64,000 nt of DNA from an uncultured Pelagimonas sp. GTDB lineage: Bacteria; Pseudomonadota; Alphaproteobacteria; Rhodobacterales; Rhodobacteraceae. Below, piece by piece: positions 35,908 to 44,476 of this stretch. The first letter of the stretch is position 1. Every line of letters begins with the position of its first letter. The stretch is taken from assembly GCF_947498515.1 (NCBI RefSeq), contig NZ_CANMKO010000006.1, positions 62,001 through 126,000 of the forward strand. Direction: 5' to 3'. Below the pieces are notes generated by a model. The model was not told where the DNA came from, ran no database searches, and saw nothing but the letters and a program-made list of their open reading frames with translations. The translations under genes and the position numbers were made by a program.

Positions 35908-36308
35908 TTTAATACTCCATCATGAATAGCGACTTCAGGCCGATTCGTAGCGGATTCGGCCTCAAACTACCAGAGAAATTCCGTGGCAGATGTGCTCTTT
36001 GGCAATAACCCACCTATAACGTGCGCGTTTTGCAACGGTCAGATAAAACTGTCAGTATCTGTTTTACCACTCAAAAGCCCCTCAACTTGACTCTATTCGG
36101 CACTCGGCGTAAACCGCACCCAACTATCCGGGAGAAATGTATCTTCCGGTCCCTTGGGCTTGCCCGGGATCGCCCTCCGTCAGCGCGTCGCGCCCACGGG
36201 GGCCATCGTGCTTTGGGCTTTGGTCCGGCGGCAGGGGGTTACACGACGCGGCTGCGGTTCTTACATGGACAACAGTCATTATAATATACGGCACAAGGAG
36301 GCCGCCAC
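35908..36308. other. 401-base intergenic region upstream of ffh
   Basis: No supported gene; an open frame at 36021-36284 has no ribosome site and no familiar sequence. The signal-recognition RNA was looked for here because of ffh, but its conserved core was not seen. A TATAAT box is near 36280. The rest is unassigned. Confidence 0.45.
36257..36285 (+). promoter_or_regulatory. Possible promoter of ffh
   Basis: A perfect -10 box TATAAT at 36280-36285 lies 24 bases upstream of the ffh ATG; the -35 region (near 36257-36262) matches poorly. Transcription would start close to 36292 and give a very short leader. Confidence 0.35.
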
Positions 36309-37820
36309 ATGTTTGAAAATCTATCCGAGCGCCTAGGCGGCGTCTTTGATCGGCTGACCAAGCAGGGTGCGCTGTCTGCCGACGATGTCAAAACCGCCAT
36401 GCGCGAAGTGCGCGTTGCCCTGCTTGAGGCGGACGTCTCGCTTCCGGTTGCGCGTCAATTCATCAAAGCAGTCGAGAAAAAGGCCACCGGGGCCTCGGTG
36501 ACCAAATCGGTGACGCCGGGCCAACAGGTTGTCAAAATCGTCCATGACGAATTGATTGCCGTTTTGGCCGGCGAAGGCGAGCCCGGTTCGTTGAAAATCG
36601 ATAGCCCACCGGCCCCAATCCTAATGGTCGGCCTGCAAGGCTCGGGTAAAACCACTACCACCGCGAAACTGGCCAAACGCCTAAGCGAACGTGACGGCAA
36701 AAAGGTCCTGATGGCCTCGCTCGACGTCAATCGCCCGGCGGCGATGGAACAGCTCGAAATCTTGGGCAAGCAAATCGGCGTGGCAACATTGCCAATCGTC
36801 AAAGGCGAAGACCCGGTTGCCATCGCCAAACGCGCCAAAACCCAAGCGTCCTTGGGCGGTTATGACGTCTATATGCTCGACACCGCGGGCCGTTTGTCGA
36901 TCGACGAAGAACTGATGGCCCAGGTCGAAGCCGTCCGCGATGTTGCCAACCCACGCGAAACCCTGCTGGTGGTCGATGGCCTGACCGGTCAGGACGCCGT
37001 GCACACCGCCGAAAACTTTGACGATCGCATTGGCATTTCCGGCGTTGTCCTGACCCGGATGGATGGTGATGGGCGCGGTGGTGCCGCGTTGTCAATGCGT
37101 GCCGTCACTGGCAAACCGATCAAATTTGTCGGCCTTGGCGAAAAGATGGACGCGCTCGAAACCTTCGAGCCGGACCGTGTTGCGGGCCGTATCCTTGGCA
37201 TGGGTGACATCGTTGCCCTCGTCGAAAAGGCGCAATCCACCCTTGAGGCCGAACAAGCCGAGCGCATGATGAAGCGCTTCTCCAAAGGTCAGTTCAACAT
37301 GAACGACCTCAAGATGCAGCTTGAACAGATGATCAAAATGGGCGGCATGGAAGGCATGATGCAAATGATGCCGGGCATGGGCAAAATGGCCAAACAAGCC
37401 GGTGACGCAGGCATGGATGACAAGGTGTTGAAACAGCAAATCGCCTTGATCCAATCGATGACCAAACGCGAACGTGCCAACCCACAATTGCTTCAGGCAA
37501 GCCGCAAAAAGCGCATCGCTAAAGGCGCGGGTATGGAGGTCTCCGACCTCAATAAGCTCCTGAAAATGCAGCGTCAAATGTCTGATATGATGAAGAAAAT
37601 GGGCAAGATGGGCAAAGGTGGCATGCTCAAACAAGCCATGAAGGGCATGATGGGCAAAGGCGGTGGAGGTCTGCCGGGTGGCATGGATCCCTCGCAAATG
37701 GACCCGGCCGCCATGGAAGCCGCCGCCAAACAGCTTGGCGCGAAAATGCCCGGCGGTCTGGGTGGCATGCCCGGCTTGGGCCTCCCCGGTGGCCTCTCCG
37801 GCATTGGCAAAAAGAAATAA
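36309..37820 (+). CDS. ffh: Signal recognition particle protein Ffh
   Basis: 503 residues. N domain (residues 1-85), G domain with P-loop GLQGSGKTTTTAKLA and DTAGRLSIDEELM, then a methionine-rich M domain (GGMEGMMQMMPGMGKMAKQ and the later KMQRQMSDMMKKMGKMGKGG) that binds signal peptides and 4.5S RNA. The C-terminus is an unusually glycine- and methionine-rich tail. ATG follows AAGGAGG. It targets membrane proteins to FtsY and SecYEG. Confidence 0.96.
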   Translation: MFENLSERLGGVFDRLTKQGALSADDVKTAMREVRVALLEADVSLPVARQFIKAVEKKATGASVTKSVTPGQQVVKIVHDELIAVLAGEGEPGSLKIDSPPAPILMVGLQGSGKTTTTAKLAKRLSERDGKKVLMASLDVNRPAAMEQLEILGKQIGVATLPIVKGEDPVAIAKRAKTQASLGGYDVYMLDTAGRLSIDEELMAQVEAVRDVANPRETLLVVDGLTGQDAVHTAENFDDRIGISGVVLTRMDGDGRGGAALSMRAVTGKPIKFVGLGEKMDALETFEPDRVAGRILGMGDIVALVEKAQSTLEAEQAERMMKRFSKGQFNMNDLKMQLEQMIKMGGMEGMMQMMPGMGKMAKQAGDAGMDDKVLKQQIALIQSMTKRERANPQLLQASRKKRIAKGAGMEVSDLNKLLKMQRQMSDMMKKMGKMGKGGMLKQAMKGMMGKGGGGLPGGMDPSQMDPAAMEAAAKQLGAKMPGGLGGMPGLGLPGGLSGIGKKK

Positions 37821-37890
37821 CCTTTCATCACGCCCAATAAACTCCTGCCGGAAGCTCCGGCATCCCCTAACTCGCTACGGTCAAACCAAA

Positions 37891-38397
37891 ATGAACCCCG
37901 CTCGCACCCTTCAAACTCCGCGCTTGCAGCTTCGCCTGCCAGTGGCCCGCGATCTGCCGGTTTACACCGCTTTCGCGACAAGCGCGCGTGCGAAAACGGT
38001 CGGCGGCCCATTCGAAACCGCGCAAGCGTTCGACAAACTTGCGGCTATGATCGGCCATTGGGAATTGCGTGGCTGGGGCCGTTACGTCATCGAGCTAGAC
38101 GGGCGTGCCATCGGCCATTGCGGCCCGCTGGATACCTTTGGCGGCACACCGGAAATGACCTGGACACTCTGGGATGCCACTGCGATGGGGCAAGGCTTCG
38201 CCACCGAAGCGGTCCAAGAGGTCATTCGCCACCTGTTTGACGATTGCGGTTGGAGCGATGTCAAAATCTGTATCGATCCAGCCAATGACGCCTCGCATCG
38301 GATGGCGCAACGGATCGGCGCGCAGGCGATTAACGTGCCTGGGCCCGCCCGTTGGCCCGAGGCCAAAACCTATACGCTAACGAGGAAAGCTGCCTAA
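37891..38397 (+). CDS. GNAT acetyltransferase, array member 1
   Basis: 168 residues from ATG 37891, the first of six tandem paralogues. Common layout: LQTPRLQLRLPVARD, GHWELRGWGRYVIELDGRAIGHCGPLD, and the acetyl-CoA loop MGQGFATEAVQEVIRHLF. The C-terminus is DASHRMAQRIGAQAI. Seventy bases after ffh; its stop overlaps the next start (TAATG). Substrate unknown; related RimJ/RimL enzymes acetylate protein N-termini, others polyamines or drugs. Confidence 0.82.
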   Translation: MNPARTLQTPRLQLRLPVARDLPVYTAFATSARAKTVGGPFETAQAFDKLAAMIGHWELRGWGRYVIELDGRAIGHCGPLDTFGGTPEMTWTLWDATAMGQGFATEAVQEVIRHLFDDCGWSDVKICIDPANDASHRMAQRIGAQAINVPGPARWPEAKTYTLTRKAA

Positions 38398-38918
38398 TGC
38401 CCGCTCCGATCCTCGACACGCCGCGCCTGCGTTTGCGCCCCCATGTCATGAGCGACATGGACGCTTTTGCGACCTTTTTCGAAGGGACGCGCGCCGATCA
38501 TCTGACAAAGCCGCAGAACACTTCGCATCTTTGGTACATCTTCACTTCTGAAGTCGGCAGCTGGGAGCTGATTGGCATTGGTGGTTGGGCCATCGAGACC
38601 CGTGATGGCCAATTGATCGGTCAGGTCGCCATCACCCAACCGCCGCATTTCGACGAGCGCGAAATCGGCTGGATTCTCTTTGATGGGTTTGAGGGTCAGG
38701 GCTACGCTCTTGAGGCCGCTACCGCCGCGCTGCATTGGGCCTGGGAACAGGACATGCAAACTCTTGTGTCTTATATTGAAAAAGACAACACCCGCTCCAT
38801 CGCTCTTGCTGAACGTCTGGGTGCCGTACTGGACCCAGCCGCCCAAGTCGATGAAGACGATGCTTTGGTCTACCGCCATAGCCCCGACATCGATGGCAAT
38901 CCGGAGGCCTACGCATGA
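38397..38918 (+). CDS. GNAT acetyltransferase, array member 2
   Basis: 173 residues, ATG 38397 overlapping the previous stop. Has ILDTPRLRLRPHVMSDMDAFATFF, GIGGWAIETRDGQLIGQVAI, EREIGWILFDGFEGQGYALEAATAA and NTRSIALAERLGAVLD. Same architecture as its five neighbours, so arisen by duplication. Ends 23 bases before a double palindrome. Confidence 0.82.
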   Translation: MPAPILDTPRLRLRPHVMSDMDAFATFFEGTRADHLTKPQNTSHLWYIFTSEVGSWELIGIGGWAIETRDGQLIGQVAITQPPHFDEREIGWILFDGFEGQGYALEAATAALHWAWEQDMQTLVSYIEKDNTRSIALAERLGAVLDPAAQVDEDDALVYRHSPDIDGNPEAYA

Positions 38919-38941
38919 TCGCCTCCCTCGCCCCACGCACC

Positions 38942-38984
38942 CAAATTCCGTGCACGGAATTTGCAAAATCCATGCATGGATTTT
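38942..38984. repeat. Paired palindromes (dispersed repeat, copy 2)
   Basis: A 22-base perfect palindrome (38942-38963, half CAAATTCCGTG), identical to that after purK, followed directly by a 20-base palindrome (38965-38984, half AAAATCCATG). It sits between array genes 2 and 3, inside an otherwise tightly packed operon. Confidence 0.85.
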
Positions 38985-39006
38985 CGCCTGCCTCACGGGG
39001 GACAGC

Positions 39007-39537
39007 ATGAGCCTGACCCAAGCCCCCATTCTGGAAACTGAAAACCTCTTCCTGCGCGGTCCCGAGAAATCCGACGCCGAGGCGGTGATCACCTTCCTGC
39101 TCGACCAAGAGCGCGCCGAAGGTTTCGGAGCCTCGCCCAATCGCGGCGACGCCTGGCGCTGGTTTACCCTAAATGTTGGCCATTGGCATTGGCATGGCTA
39201 CGGCTATTTCGTCATCGAAGACAAAGAGACCGGAAAACCTGCTGGTATCTGCGGCATTTGGAACCCAGAAGGCTGGCCCGAGCCGGAAATCGGCTGGGTT
39301 GTTTTCGCCGGTTTCGAAGGCAAAGGCATCGCCTATGAGGCCGCCCTACGCGTCCGCCGCTACGCCTATGAAGACCTGCGTTTCACCACTCTGACCTCGA
39401 ACATTGTCCCCGACAATGCCCGCTCCAAAGCGCTCGCCAAACGGCTCGGGGCGCAATACGAACGCACCTATGACAACGTCAATATGGGCGTCGATGAACT
39501 CTGGCGCCATCCAAGCCCGGACGAGGTGCTGTCATGA
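39007..39537 (+). CDS. GNAT acetyltransferase, array member 3
   Basis: 176 residues from ATG 39007. Contains ILETENLFLRGPEKSDAEAVITFL, NVGHWHWHGYGYFVIEDKETG, PEGWPEPEIGWVVFAGFEGKGIAYEAALRVRRYAYE (split), and NARSKALAKRLGAQYERTYD. The GHWHWHGYGYF variant suggests a changed substrate pocket relative to neighbours. Its stop overlaps the next start (ATGA). Confidence 0.82.
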   Translation: MSLTQAPILETENLFLRGPEKSDAEAVITFLLDQERAEGFGASPNRGDAWRWFTLNVGHWHWHGYGYFVIEDKETGKPAGICGIWNPEGWPEPEIGWVVFAGFEGKGIAYEAALRVRRYAYEDLRFTTLTSNIVPDNARSKALAKRLGAQYERTYDNVNMGVDELWRHPSPDEVLS

Positions 39538-40043
39538 CCCGCGCCTTGCACACCGACCGTCTGATCCTGCGTCGCCCCAACGGGTCGGACGCGGCGGCAA
39601 CAACCGCCTTTTACCAAACCGAACGGGCGCAATATGTCGGCGGCAACGTCCCGGAATTTCGCGCCTTTTCAAACTTCTGTGCGCTTTTGGGCCATTGGGA
39701 GGTCCGCGGCTATGGGCTTTGGGCAGTCACCACAAAAACCAGCGATGACATCATCGGCCTTGTTGGCCCCCACCACCCACAGGGCTGGCCGGAATCCGAG
39801 ATCGGGTGGCTGATGTTTGACGGCTCCGAAGGTCGTGGCTACGCCGCCGAAGCTGCAAAAGCCGCCATCACCGACGCGCGAACCCGGCTTGGCTGGACTG
39901 ACATCGTGCACTACATCGCGCCGCAAAATGCACGCTCTATCACGCTGGCCGAACGGCTTGGTGCGCGCCATGACCCAAATGCCACCGTCCCAAAGCCCGA
40001 AGACCCCTGCCTCGTGTATCGCCAACCGGTGGAGGCGTCATGA
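39534..40043 (+). CDS. GNAT acetyltransferase, array member 4
   Basis: 169 residues. LHTDRLILRRPNGSDAAATTAFYQ, GHWEVRGYGLWAVTTKTSD, PESEIGWLMFDGSEGRGYAAEAAKAAITDA and NARSITLAERLGARHDPNA. Overlaps neighbours at both ends by 4 bases (ATGA), so translation is coupled. Confidence 0.82.
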   Translation: MTRALHTDRLILRRPNGSDAAATTAFYQTERAQYVGGNVPEFRAFSNFCALLGHWEVRGYGLWAVTTKTSDDIIGLVGPHHPQGWPESEIGWLMFDGSEGRGYAAEAAKAAITDARTRLGWTDIVHYIAPQNARSITLAERLGARHDPNATVPKPEDPCLVYRQPVEAS

Positions 40044-40633
40044 GCGACAAGCCCATCCTTGCCCCCTGCGAAAAGCACCGCCCCGGCCCCGCGGCCCGGC
40101 AGGCGGCGCGTCTTGGCGGCAAAATCCCGTCGCTCGACACCCGGCGGCTACAAATTCGCGCCCCGCGCATCTACGACTTCAAAGCCTATGCCAAGATCAT
40201 GGAAAGTGATCGCTCCATCCTGATGGGTGGCCCGTTTTCGCGCAAAGAGGCCTGGGCTGAATTCACCAGCTATTCGGCGCTCTGGATGCTGCATGGCCAT
40301 GGCCTTTGGACCATCGACGCACAAACCACGCCGTCGGCTGGATTCATCCTCTTGGGCTATGAATACGACGATCCGGAACCAGAACTCGGCATTTTCCTAA
40401 GCGACGATGCCGAAGGTCAGGGCATAGCCGAAGAGGCGATGATTGCCGTGCGCGACTATGCCTTTGAGGCGCTGAAATGGGACAGCGTCGCGTCCTTTGT
40501 CGATCAAGACAATGACCGCTGCATCAAGCTGATGGAACGTCTCAACGCCACGCGCGACACCGAGGCCGAAGCCACCATTAGTGACGACGGCCACACCCTC
40601 GTTTATCGCCACTCAGCCAAAGGAGCTGCCTGA
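40040..40633 (+). CDS. GNAT acetyltransferase, array member 5 (N-terminal extension)
   Basis: 197 residues; about 30 extra residues (LAPCEKHRPGPAARQAARLGGK) precede the shared LDTRRLQIRAPRIYDFKAYAKIM. Other blocks: HGHGLWTIDAQTTPSAGFILLGYE, PELGIFLSDDAEGQGIAEEAM and NDRCIKLMERLNATRD. Ends one base into the next start. The extension and less conserved loop make it the most divergent copy. Confidence 0.82.
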   Translation: MSDKPILAPCEKHRPGPAARQAARLGGKIPSLDTRRLQIRAPRIYDFKAYAKIMESDRSILMGGPFSRKEAWAEFTSYSALWMLHGHGLWTIDAQTTPSAGFILLGYEYDDPEPELGIFLSDDAEGQGIAEEAMIAVRDYAFEALKWDSVASFVDQDNDRCIKLMERLNATRDTEAEATISDDGHTLVYRHSAKGAA

Positions 40634-41235
40634 TGGGACACCGCGATATTCCCGTCCTCGAAACCAACCGCCTTGTGCTGCGCGGCCCCGATCCCGAGGA
40701 TTATCCAGACTTCAAAGCCACCTTTGCCTCCTATCGCTCGCGTTTTATGGGTGGTCCTTTGAACGCCTATGAAACTTGGATGCTCTACGCCGCCGAAATC
40801 GGCCACTGGGAAATCCGTGGCTATGGCATGTGGATGATCCACCTTAAGGAAACCGACGAAACCGTTGGCATGGCCGGTGGCTGGTTCCCGGCGCAATGGC
40901 CCGAACGCGAAATCGCTTGGATCATCTGGCCCAATCAATCCGGTCATGGCTATGCGCTTGAGGCCGCTGACCGCGTGCGCCGCTATTTCTACCACGATCT
41001 CGGCTGGGAAACTGCCGTGTCCTATATCGACCCGAAAAACCTCGAAGCGATCCGGCTTGCCGAACGTCTTGGCTGCACCAAAGACCACGCTGCGCCAACC
41101 GTTGATGGCCACGACGCGGTCTATCGTCACCCGACTCTGGCCCAACTGCAAAGCCAACTGGGCCATGGCATCGATATGGAAATCGCGCATTACGCCGATC
41201 CGCTCTTCAAACCGAAAGGCTGGGCTCTTGACTGA
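40633..41235 (+). CDS. GNAT acetyltransferase, array member 6
   Basis: 200 residues, with VLETNRLVLRGPDPEDYPDF, GHWEIRGYGMWMIHLKETDETVGMAGGW, PEREIAWIIWPNQSGHGYALEAA and NLEAIRLAERLGCTKDHAAP, plus about 35 extra C-terminal residues. The stop overlaps the TTG start of the chorismate mutase gene (TTGACTGA), tying the array to aromatic amino acid metabolism at least by transcription. Confidence 0.82.
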   Translation: MGHRDIPVLETNRLVLRGPDPEDYPDFKATFASYRSRFMGGPLNAYETWMLYAAEIGHWEIRGYGMWMIHLKETDETVGMAGGWFPAQWPEREIAWIIWPNQSGHGYALEAADRVRRYFYHDLGWETAVSYIDPKNLEAIRLAERLGCTKDHAAPTVDGHDAVYRHPTLAQLQSQLGHGIDMEIAHYADPLFKPKGWALD

Positions 41236-41542
41236 TGTGACCAATCAAAACGACGCCACTGCCCGTGCCGCCAAGGTGCTTATGGGGCACCGCGACAGCA
41301 TCGACAGGCTCGATGCCATCCTCGTCTATACATTGGGCGAGCGGTTCAAACACACTCAGGCCGTTGGTGTGCTCAAGGCACAGCACGACCTCCCGCCCTC
41401 AGACCCCGCGCGCGAAGCCAAACAGATCGCGCGGCTCGAAGCCCTTGCGGATCAGGCCAATCTGGACCCTGAATTCGCCAAGAAATTCCTGAACTTCATC
41501 ATTCAGGAAGTCATCCAACACCACAAACAACATCAATCGTGA
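41228..41542 (+). CDS. Chorismate mutase (AroQ class)
   Basis: 104 residues from a probable TTG at 41228 (AAGG about ten bases upstream); GTG 41237 is an alternative. The AroQ pattern is clear: a first helix with HRDSIDRLDAILVYTLGERFKHTQAVGVLKA, holding the catalytic Arg and Lys, then PREAKQIARLEALA-like and FLNFIIQEVIQHH. It converts chorismate to prephenate. Helix start Arg in GHRDSID, as in monofunctional AroQ enzymes. Between the GNAT array and rpsP. Confidence 0.9.
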   Translation: MTDVTNQNDATARAAKVLMGHRDSIDRLDAILVYTLGERFKHTQAVGVLKAQHDLPPSDPAREAKQIARLEALADQANLDPEFAKKFLNFIIQEVIQHHKQHQS

Positions 41543-41590
41543 ATTCGGGCTGCGCCTCAGCAGCCCAAACGCCATCTAAGGAGAATAACC

Positions 41591-41965
41591 ATGGCTATCA
41601 AAATTCGTCTCGCCCGCGGCGGTTCCAAAAAGCGCCCCTTCTACCGCATCGTAGCGGCAGACAGCCGTATGCCACGTGACGGCCGCTTCATCGAAAAGCT
41701 CGGCACATACAACCCACTGCTGCCTAAAGACAGCGAAGAGCGCGTGAAAATGGACATGGAGCGTGTTCAGTACTGGCTCGGCGAAGGCGCACAGGTCACC
41801 GACCGCGTATCGCGCTTCCTCGAGGCCGCTGGCGTCGTTGACAAAAAAGAGCGTAACAACGCCAAAAAAGGTGCTCCAGGCAAAAAAGCCGTTGAGCGCG
41901 CCGAAGAAAAAGCCGCCAAAGCAGCAGACGCCGCCGAAGCAGCAGCAGCCGCATCCGAAGAGTAA
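41591..41965 (+). CDS. rpsP: 30S ribosomal protein S16
   Basis: 124 residues. Core [43 protein letters not shown] matches S16 in two segments; the last 45 residues form a Lys/Ala/Glu-rich tail common in alphaproteobacteria. AAGGAGAATAACC precedes the ATG. Followed by a terminator-like hairpin. Confidence 0.97.
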   Translation: MAIKIRLARGGSKKRPFYRIVAADSRMPRDGRFIEKLGTYNPLLPKDSEERVKMDMERVQYWLGEGAQVTDRVSRFLEAAGVVDKKERNNAKKGAPGKKAVERAEEKAAKAADAAEAAAAASEE

Positions 41966-41984
41966 TCTTCGCGGTTTTCGATTT

Positions 41985-42016
41985 GGGTCCGGCGGTCACA
42001 CTGCCGGGCCCTTTTT
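41985..42016 (+). terminator. Terminator or attenuator after rpsP
   Basis: GGGTCCGGC and GCCGGGCCC pair (one G-T) around an eight-base loop, followed by TTTTT, 20 bases after the rpsP stop. Downstream genes rimM and trmD lie in the same direction, so partial read-through is likely. Confidence 0.75.
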
Positions 42017-42049
42017 GTGTCTGACCACTTGGCCTGAAAGGGGTGTGTC

Positions 42050-42187
42050 ATGTTCCGCCTGATCCGGCTTGTTATCTTTGTGATGTTTGCATTTTTGGCT
42101 GGCATCCTGTTCGAACGCGACAACCAGAAAAACCTGTGTGATCAATCTGGGGGCACGTGGTCTTCGGGGCTTTGCCGGGGGCTTTGA
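42050..42187 (+). CDS. Small membrane protein (45 aa)
   Basis: A short gene: ATG 42050 behind GAAAGGGGTG, stop TGA 42185-42187. It encodes one N-terminal hydrophobic span (MFRLIRLVIFVMFAFLAGILF) and a short polar tail with ERDNQKNLCDQSGG and GLCRGL, two cysteines. I recall closely similar 45-residue proteins in many Rhodobacteraceae, often ending in GLCRGL. The tail would be periplasmic; function unknown. Confidence 0.65.
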   Translation: MFRLIRLVIFVMFAFLAGILFERDNQKNLCDQSGGTWSSGLCRGL

Positions 42188-42475
42188 CCCGATCAAGAGC
42201 CGCATCAAGGGCCGCGCCAAAAGCTGTCCCAAAAGCGTAGGCCGTCGCCACCACAATAGCGCTAGGCGCACAATTGCGCCGAGATGCCCCATCTGAAACT
42301 GCATTGTCTGATATGTTGCGGATTGGAGCGATTGAGCATTCCAACCCCATGCAACATGAAAACGCCGCGCAACACGGATCGTTGTCGGGAATCGCAGTGT
42401 GCTGGCAACAACATGCGTGACATTCCCGCTCGCTTTTGCCATCACTCCCCTGTTCAGCCGCAACAGGAGAGCGCC

Positions 42476-42985
42476 ATGTCAGAGACTATCTGTGTCGGAA
42501 CCATCTCCGGAGCGTTTGGGGTTCATGGAGAGGTTCGGATCAAAAGCTTTACCGCCGATCCTCAGGCCATTGCCGACTATACCCCACTCACGACCAAAGA
42601 CGGCAGCCGGACCTTTGACACCCTGCAAATCACCCGCAGTCTCAAAAATGGCTTTGCCGCCCGCATAACCGGTATTGGCACCAAGGAAGAGGCCGACGCC
42701 TTGAAAGGCACCCAGCTTTTTGTGCCGCGCGATGTCCTACCCAACCTACCGGATGACGAATATTATCATACCGATCTTATGGGGCTTGAGGTGGTGGATA
42801 CCGGTGGCAATCCGCTTGGCACCGTTCATTCGGTTCTAAACCACGGAGCGTCTGATCTTTTGGAGCTCAAAGTGCCGGGGCAAAGCAAAACCGTTTTGCT
42901 GCCTTTCACTCTGGCCGCTGTTCCCACCGTTGATCTCGCGTCCGGGCGCATCGTCGCTGACCCGCCCGACGGGCTGTTTGAATAG
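42476..42985 (+). CDS. rimM: Ribosome maturation factor RimM
   Basis: 169 residues from ATG 42476 (CAGGAGAG upstream). The N-terminal barrel begins [21 protein letters not shown], followed by a PRC-barrel with [18 protein letters not shown] and [18 protein letters not shown]. It helps assemble the 30S head around S19. Separated from trmD by an unrecognised gene. Confidence 0.95.
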   Translation: MSETICVGTISGAFGVHGEVRIKSFTADPQAIADYTPLTTKDGSRTFDTLQITRSLKNGFAARITGIGTKEEADALKGTQLFVPRDVLPNLPDDEYYHTDLMGLEVVDTGGNPLGTVHSVLNHGASDLLELKVPGQSKTVLLPFTLAAVPTVDLASGRIVADPPDGLFE

Positions 42986-43310
42986 CGGCTGATCTGTTAG
43001 CCGGTGCTAGGCCGCTAAGGCCGCATAAACCTGCAAACTCGCACGCTCACTGCACATGGTGCCACCGGCAAGTTGGATCGCAACACAGCCGAAGCGTAAA
43101 TCCAAAAGATTCTCTCAAAATTGACTTCGTTGCATCTTTTGGCATGAAATTGACGCCAATCCGAACGCAATTTCTCAAATAGGCCACCACCGTCTCACAA
43201 GCGGCGACAATGGAACCAAAAATCGGCCGTTTCCACCAACATAGCGCCACAATGTTTGTCTAATTTTAGCCTTAATCGACAGATTGACGTTAGTAAGTGG
43301 ACGGGACTAA
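42986..43310. other. 325-base intergenic region
   Basis: Between rimM and the 368-residue gene; no gene, terminator or repeat that I can support. It may carry the promoter for the following gene. Confidence 0.35.
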
Positions 43311-44417
43311 GTGCATCGCATTGTTTTAACAGTATTGGCCCTCGGCCCTGCGCTGATTGCGGCGCTTCCTATGTCCGGCATCGCTGTTGCGGTCGGCGGC
43401 TTGGGAAGTGCTTATGCGCTTGTCGCCTCTTTGCGGCCGCAGCCAATCCGCGTGTCTCGCGTGTCGTCCGGTGCAACGCGGGCAACGACGTTGCTTCGTG
43501 GCCCCTTGCCTAAATCTGAACGCTCAAAACTCCCCGGCCAGACCAAGATGTCACGCGATTTGATGCGTATCCTGGCCTCTGCAAATGACTTTCAGCCCCC
43601 CAGTGTTCCGCTCGATCGCGACACGGCGATTGCCCGCACGCTTATGGGCTTCATGCAGGGGTGGAAAACGCAAAACCTCGCCTCTCTCACGGAAACCCAA
43701 CGCGCTGAGCTGTATCTTATCAATACAATGCTGCGCGCTAGCCCGGGTGAGGCAGGTCGCCTCGCTCAGCTTTTTGCACGCCCTGATACCATGCTGGATT
43801 TGCGTGACGAAATCGACTTGATCGCCTTACGTCGCGCGGCTTTTGACCGTGACTACAATGCCTTTCTGGCCACCCAAACTTTGTGGGATAGCAACGCCGG
43901 CCCGCGCCCCTTGCGCGATACCCTCATTTCCCTGCAAGCCGAAGATGTTGACCTTTGGCATCATGTGGTTGTGCACCATGACCTCCGCGACCCGGATCAA
44001 CGCAAGGCGGCGCTATGGTGCCTGCAACAACCCGCTTGTGATCGGGCAACTCTGGCGGCCTACTTCGGGCGCTTGACCAAGGAACAATTCCTACGCAGCT
44101 CCGGCGCGCAGGCTGATCCTGCCTACTTGCGCGCGGTGCAAAAACTGATCAACGATTGGAATGCTGGCCTCTACAAAGAGCATGAAATCGCTCTTTTGCC
44201 ACCGGACTCCGTCGCAACGCTTCAGCCGTTTTTCGACATTGAACTCAACCACTTGGTCGAAGAAACTGGTACGATTTGGCCCAACCCACATTGCATCTTT
44301 GTCGAATTTATCGGCCGCCCACCGCGGCCACGCGACCATTGGGAGCTTCGCACCGGCCAGCTCAGTGAACCGCCCCGTCAACAGGACTATTTCGAAAGCG
44401 CGTTTGAAGCGATCTGA
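43311..44417 (+). CDS. Hypothetical membrane-anchored protein
   Basis: 368 residues with a GTG start; the initiation site is uncertain. One or two hydrophobic segments at the N-terminus (IVLTVLALGPALIAALPMSGIAVAVGGLGSAYALVASL), a disordered basic linker, then a helical globular domain from about residue 95 (DTAIARTLMGFMQGWKTQNLASLTETQRAELYLINTML, LRRAAFDRDYNAFLATQTLW, DLWHHVVVHHDLRDPDQRKAALWCLQQPACDRATLAAYFGRL). No family recognised. Its place between rimM and trmD is unusual. Confidence 0.65.
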   Translation: MHRIVLTVLALGPALIAALPMSGIAVAVGGLGSAYALVASLRPQPIRVSRVSSGATRATTLLRGPLPKSERSKLPGQTKMSRDLMRILASANDFQPPSVPLDRDTAIARTLMGFMQGWKTQNLASLTETQRAELYLINTMLRASPGEAGRLAQLFARPDTMLDLRDEIDLIALRRAAFDRDYNAFLATQTLWDSNAGPRPLRDTLISLQAEDVDLWHHVVVHHDLRDPDQRKAALWCLQQPACDRATLAAYFGRLTKEQFLRSSGAQADPAYLRAVQKLINDWNAGLYKEHEIALLPPDSVATLQPFFDIELNHLVEETGTIWPNPHCIFVEFIGRPPRPRDHWELRTGQLSEPPRQQDYFESAFEAI

Positions 44418-44476
44418 TCGCATTGCTTGCCCCGCTTTGCCCCAACCGCTAGGACGGGCGCAAAGCAGGATCCGAT

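Noticed and set aside
36021-36284. An 87-codon frame upstream of ffh
   Set aside because: No ribosome site and an implausible composition; overlaps the promoter region.
35908-36308. Possible 4.5S (SRP) RNA gene beside ffh
   Set aside because: The conserved GGTCAGG and GGAAGGAAGCAG core is not present in the gap.
37891-41235. The GNAT array as a mobile element or CRISPR-like repeat
   Set aside because: Copies share protein patterns but not long nucleotide identity, and no terminal repeats or transposase were seen.
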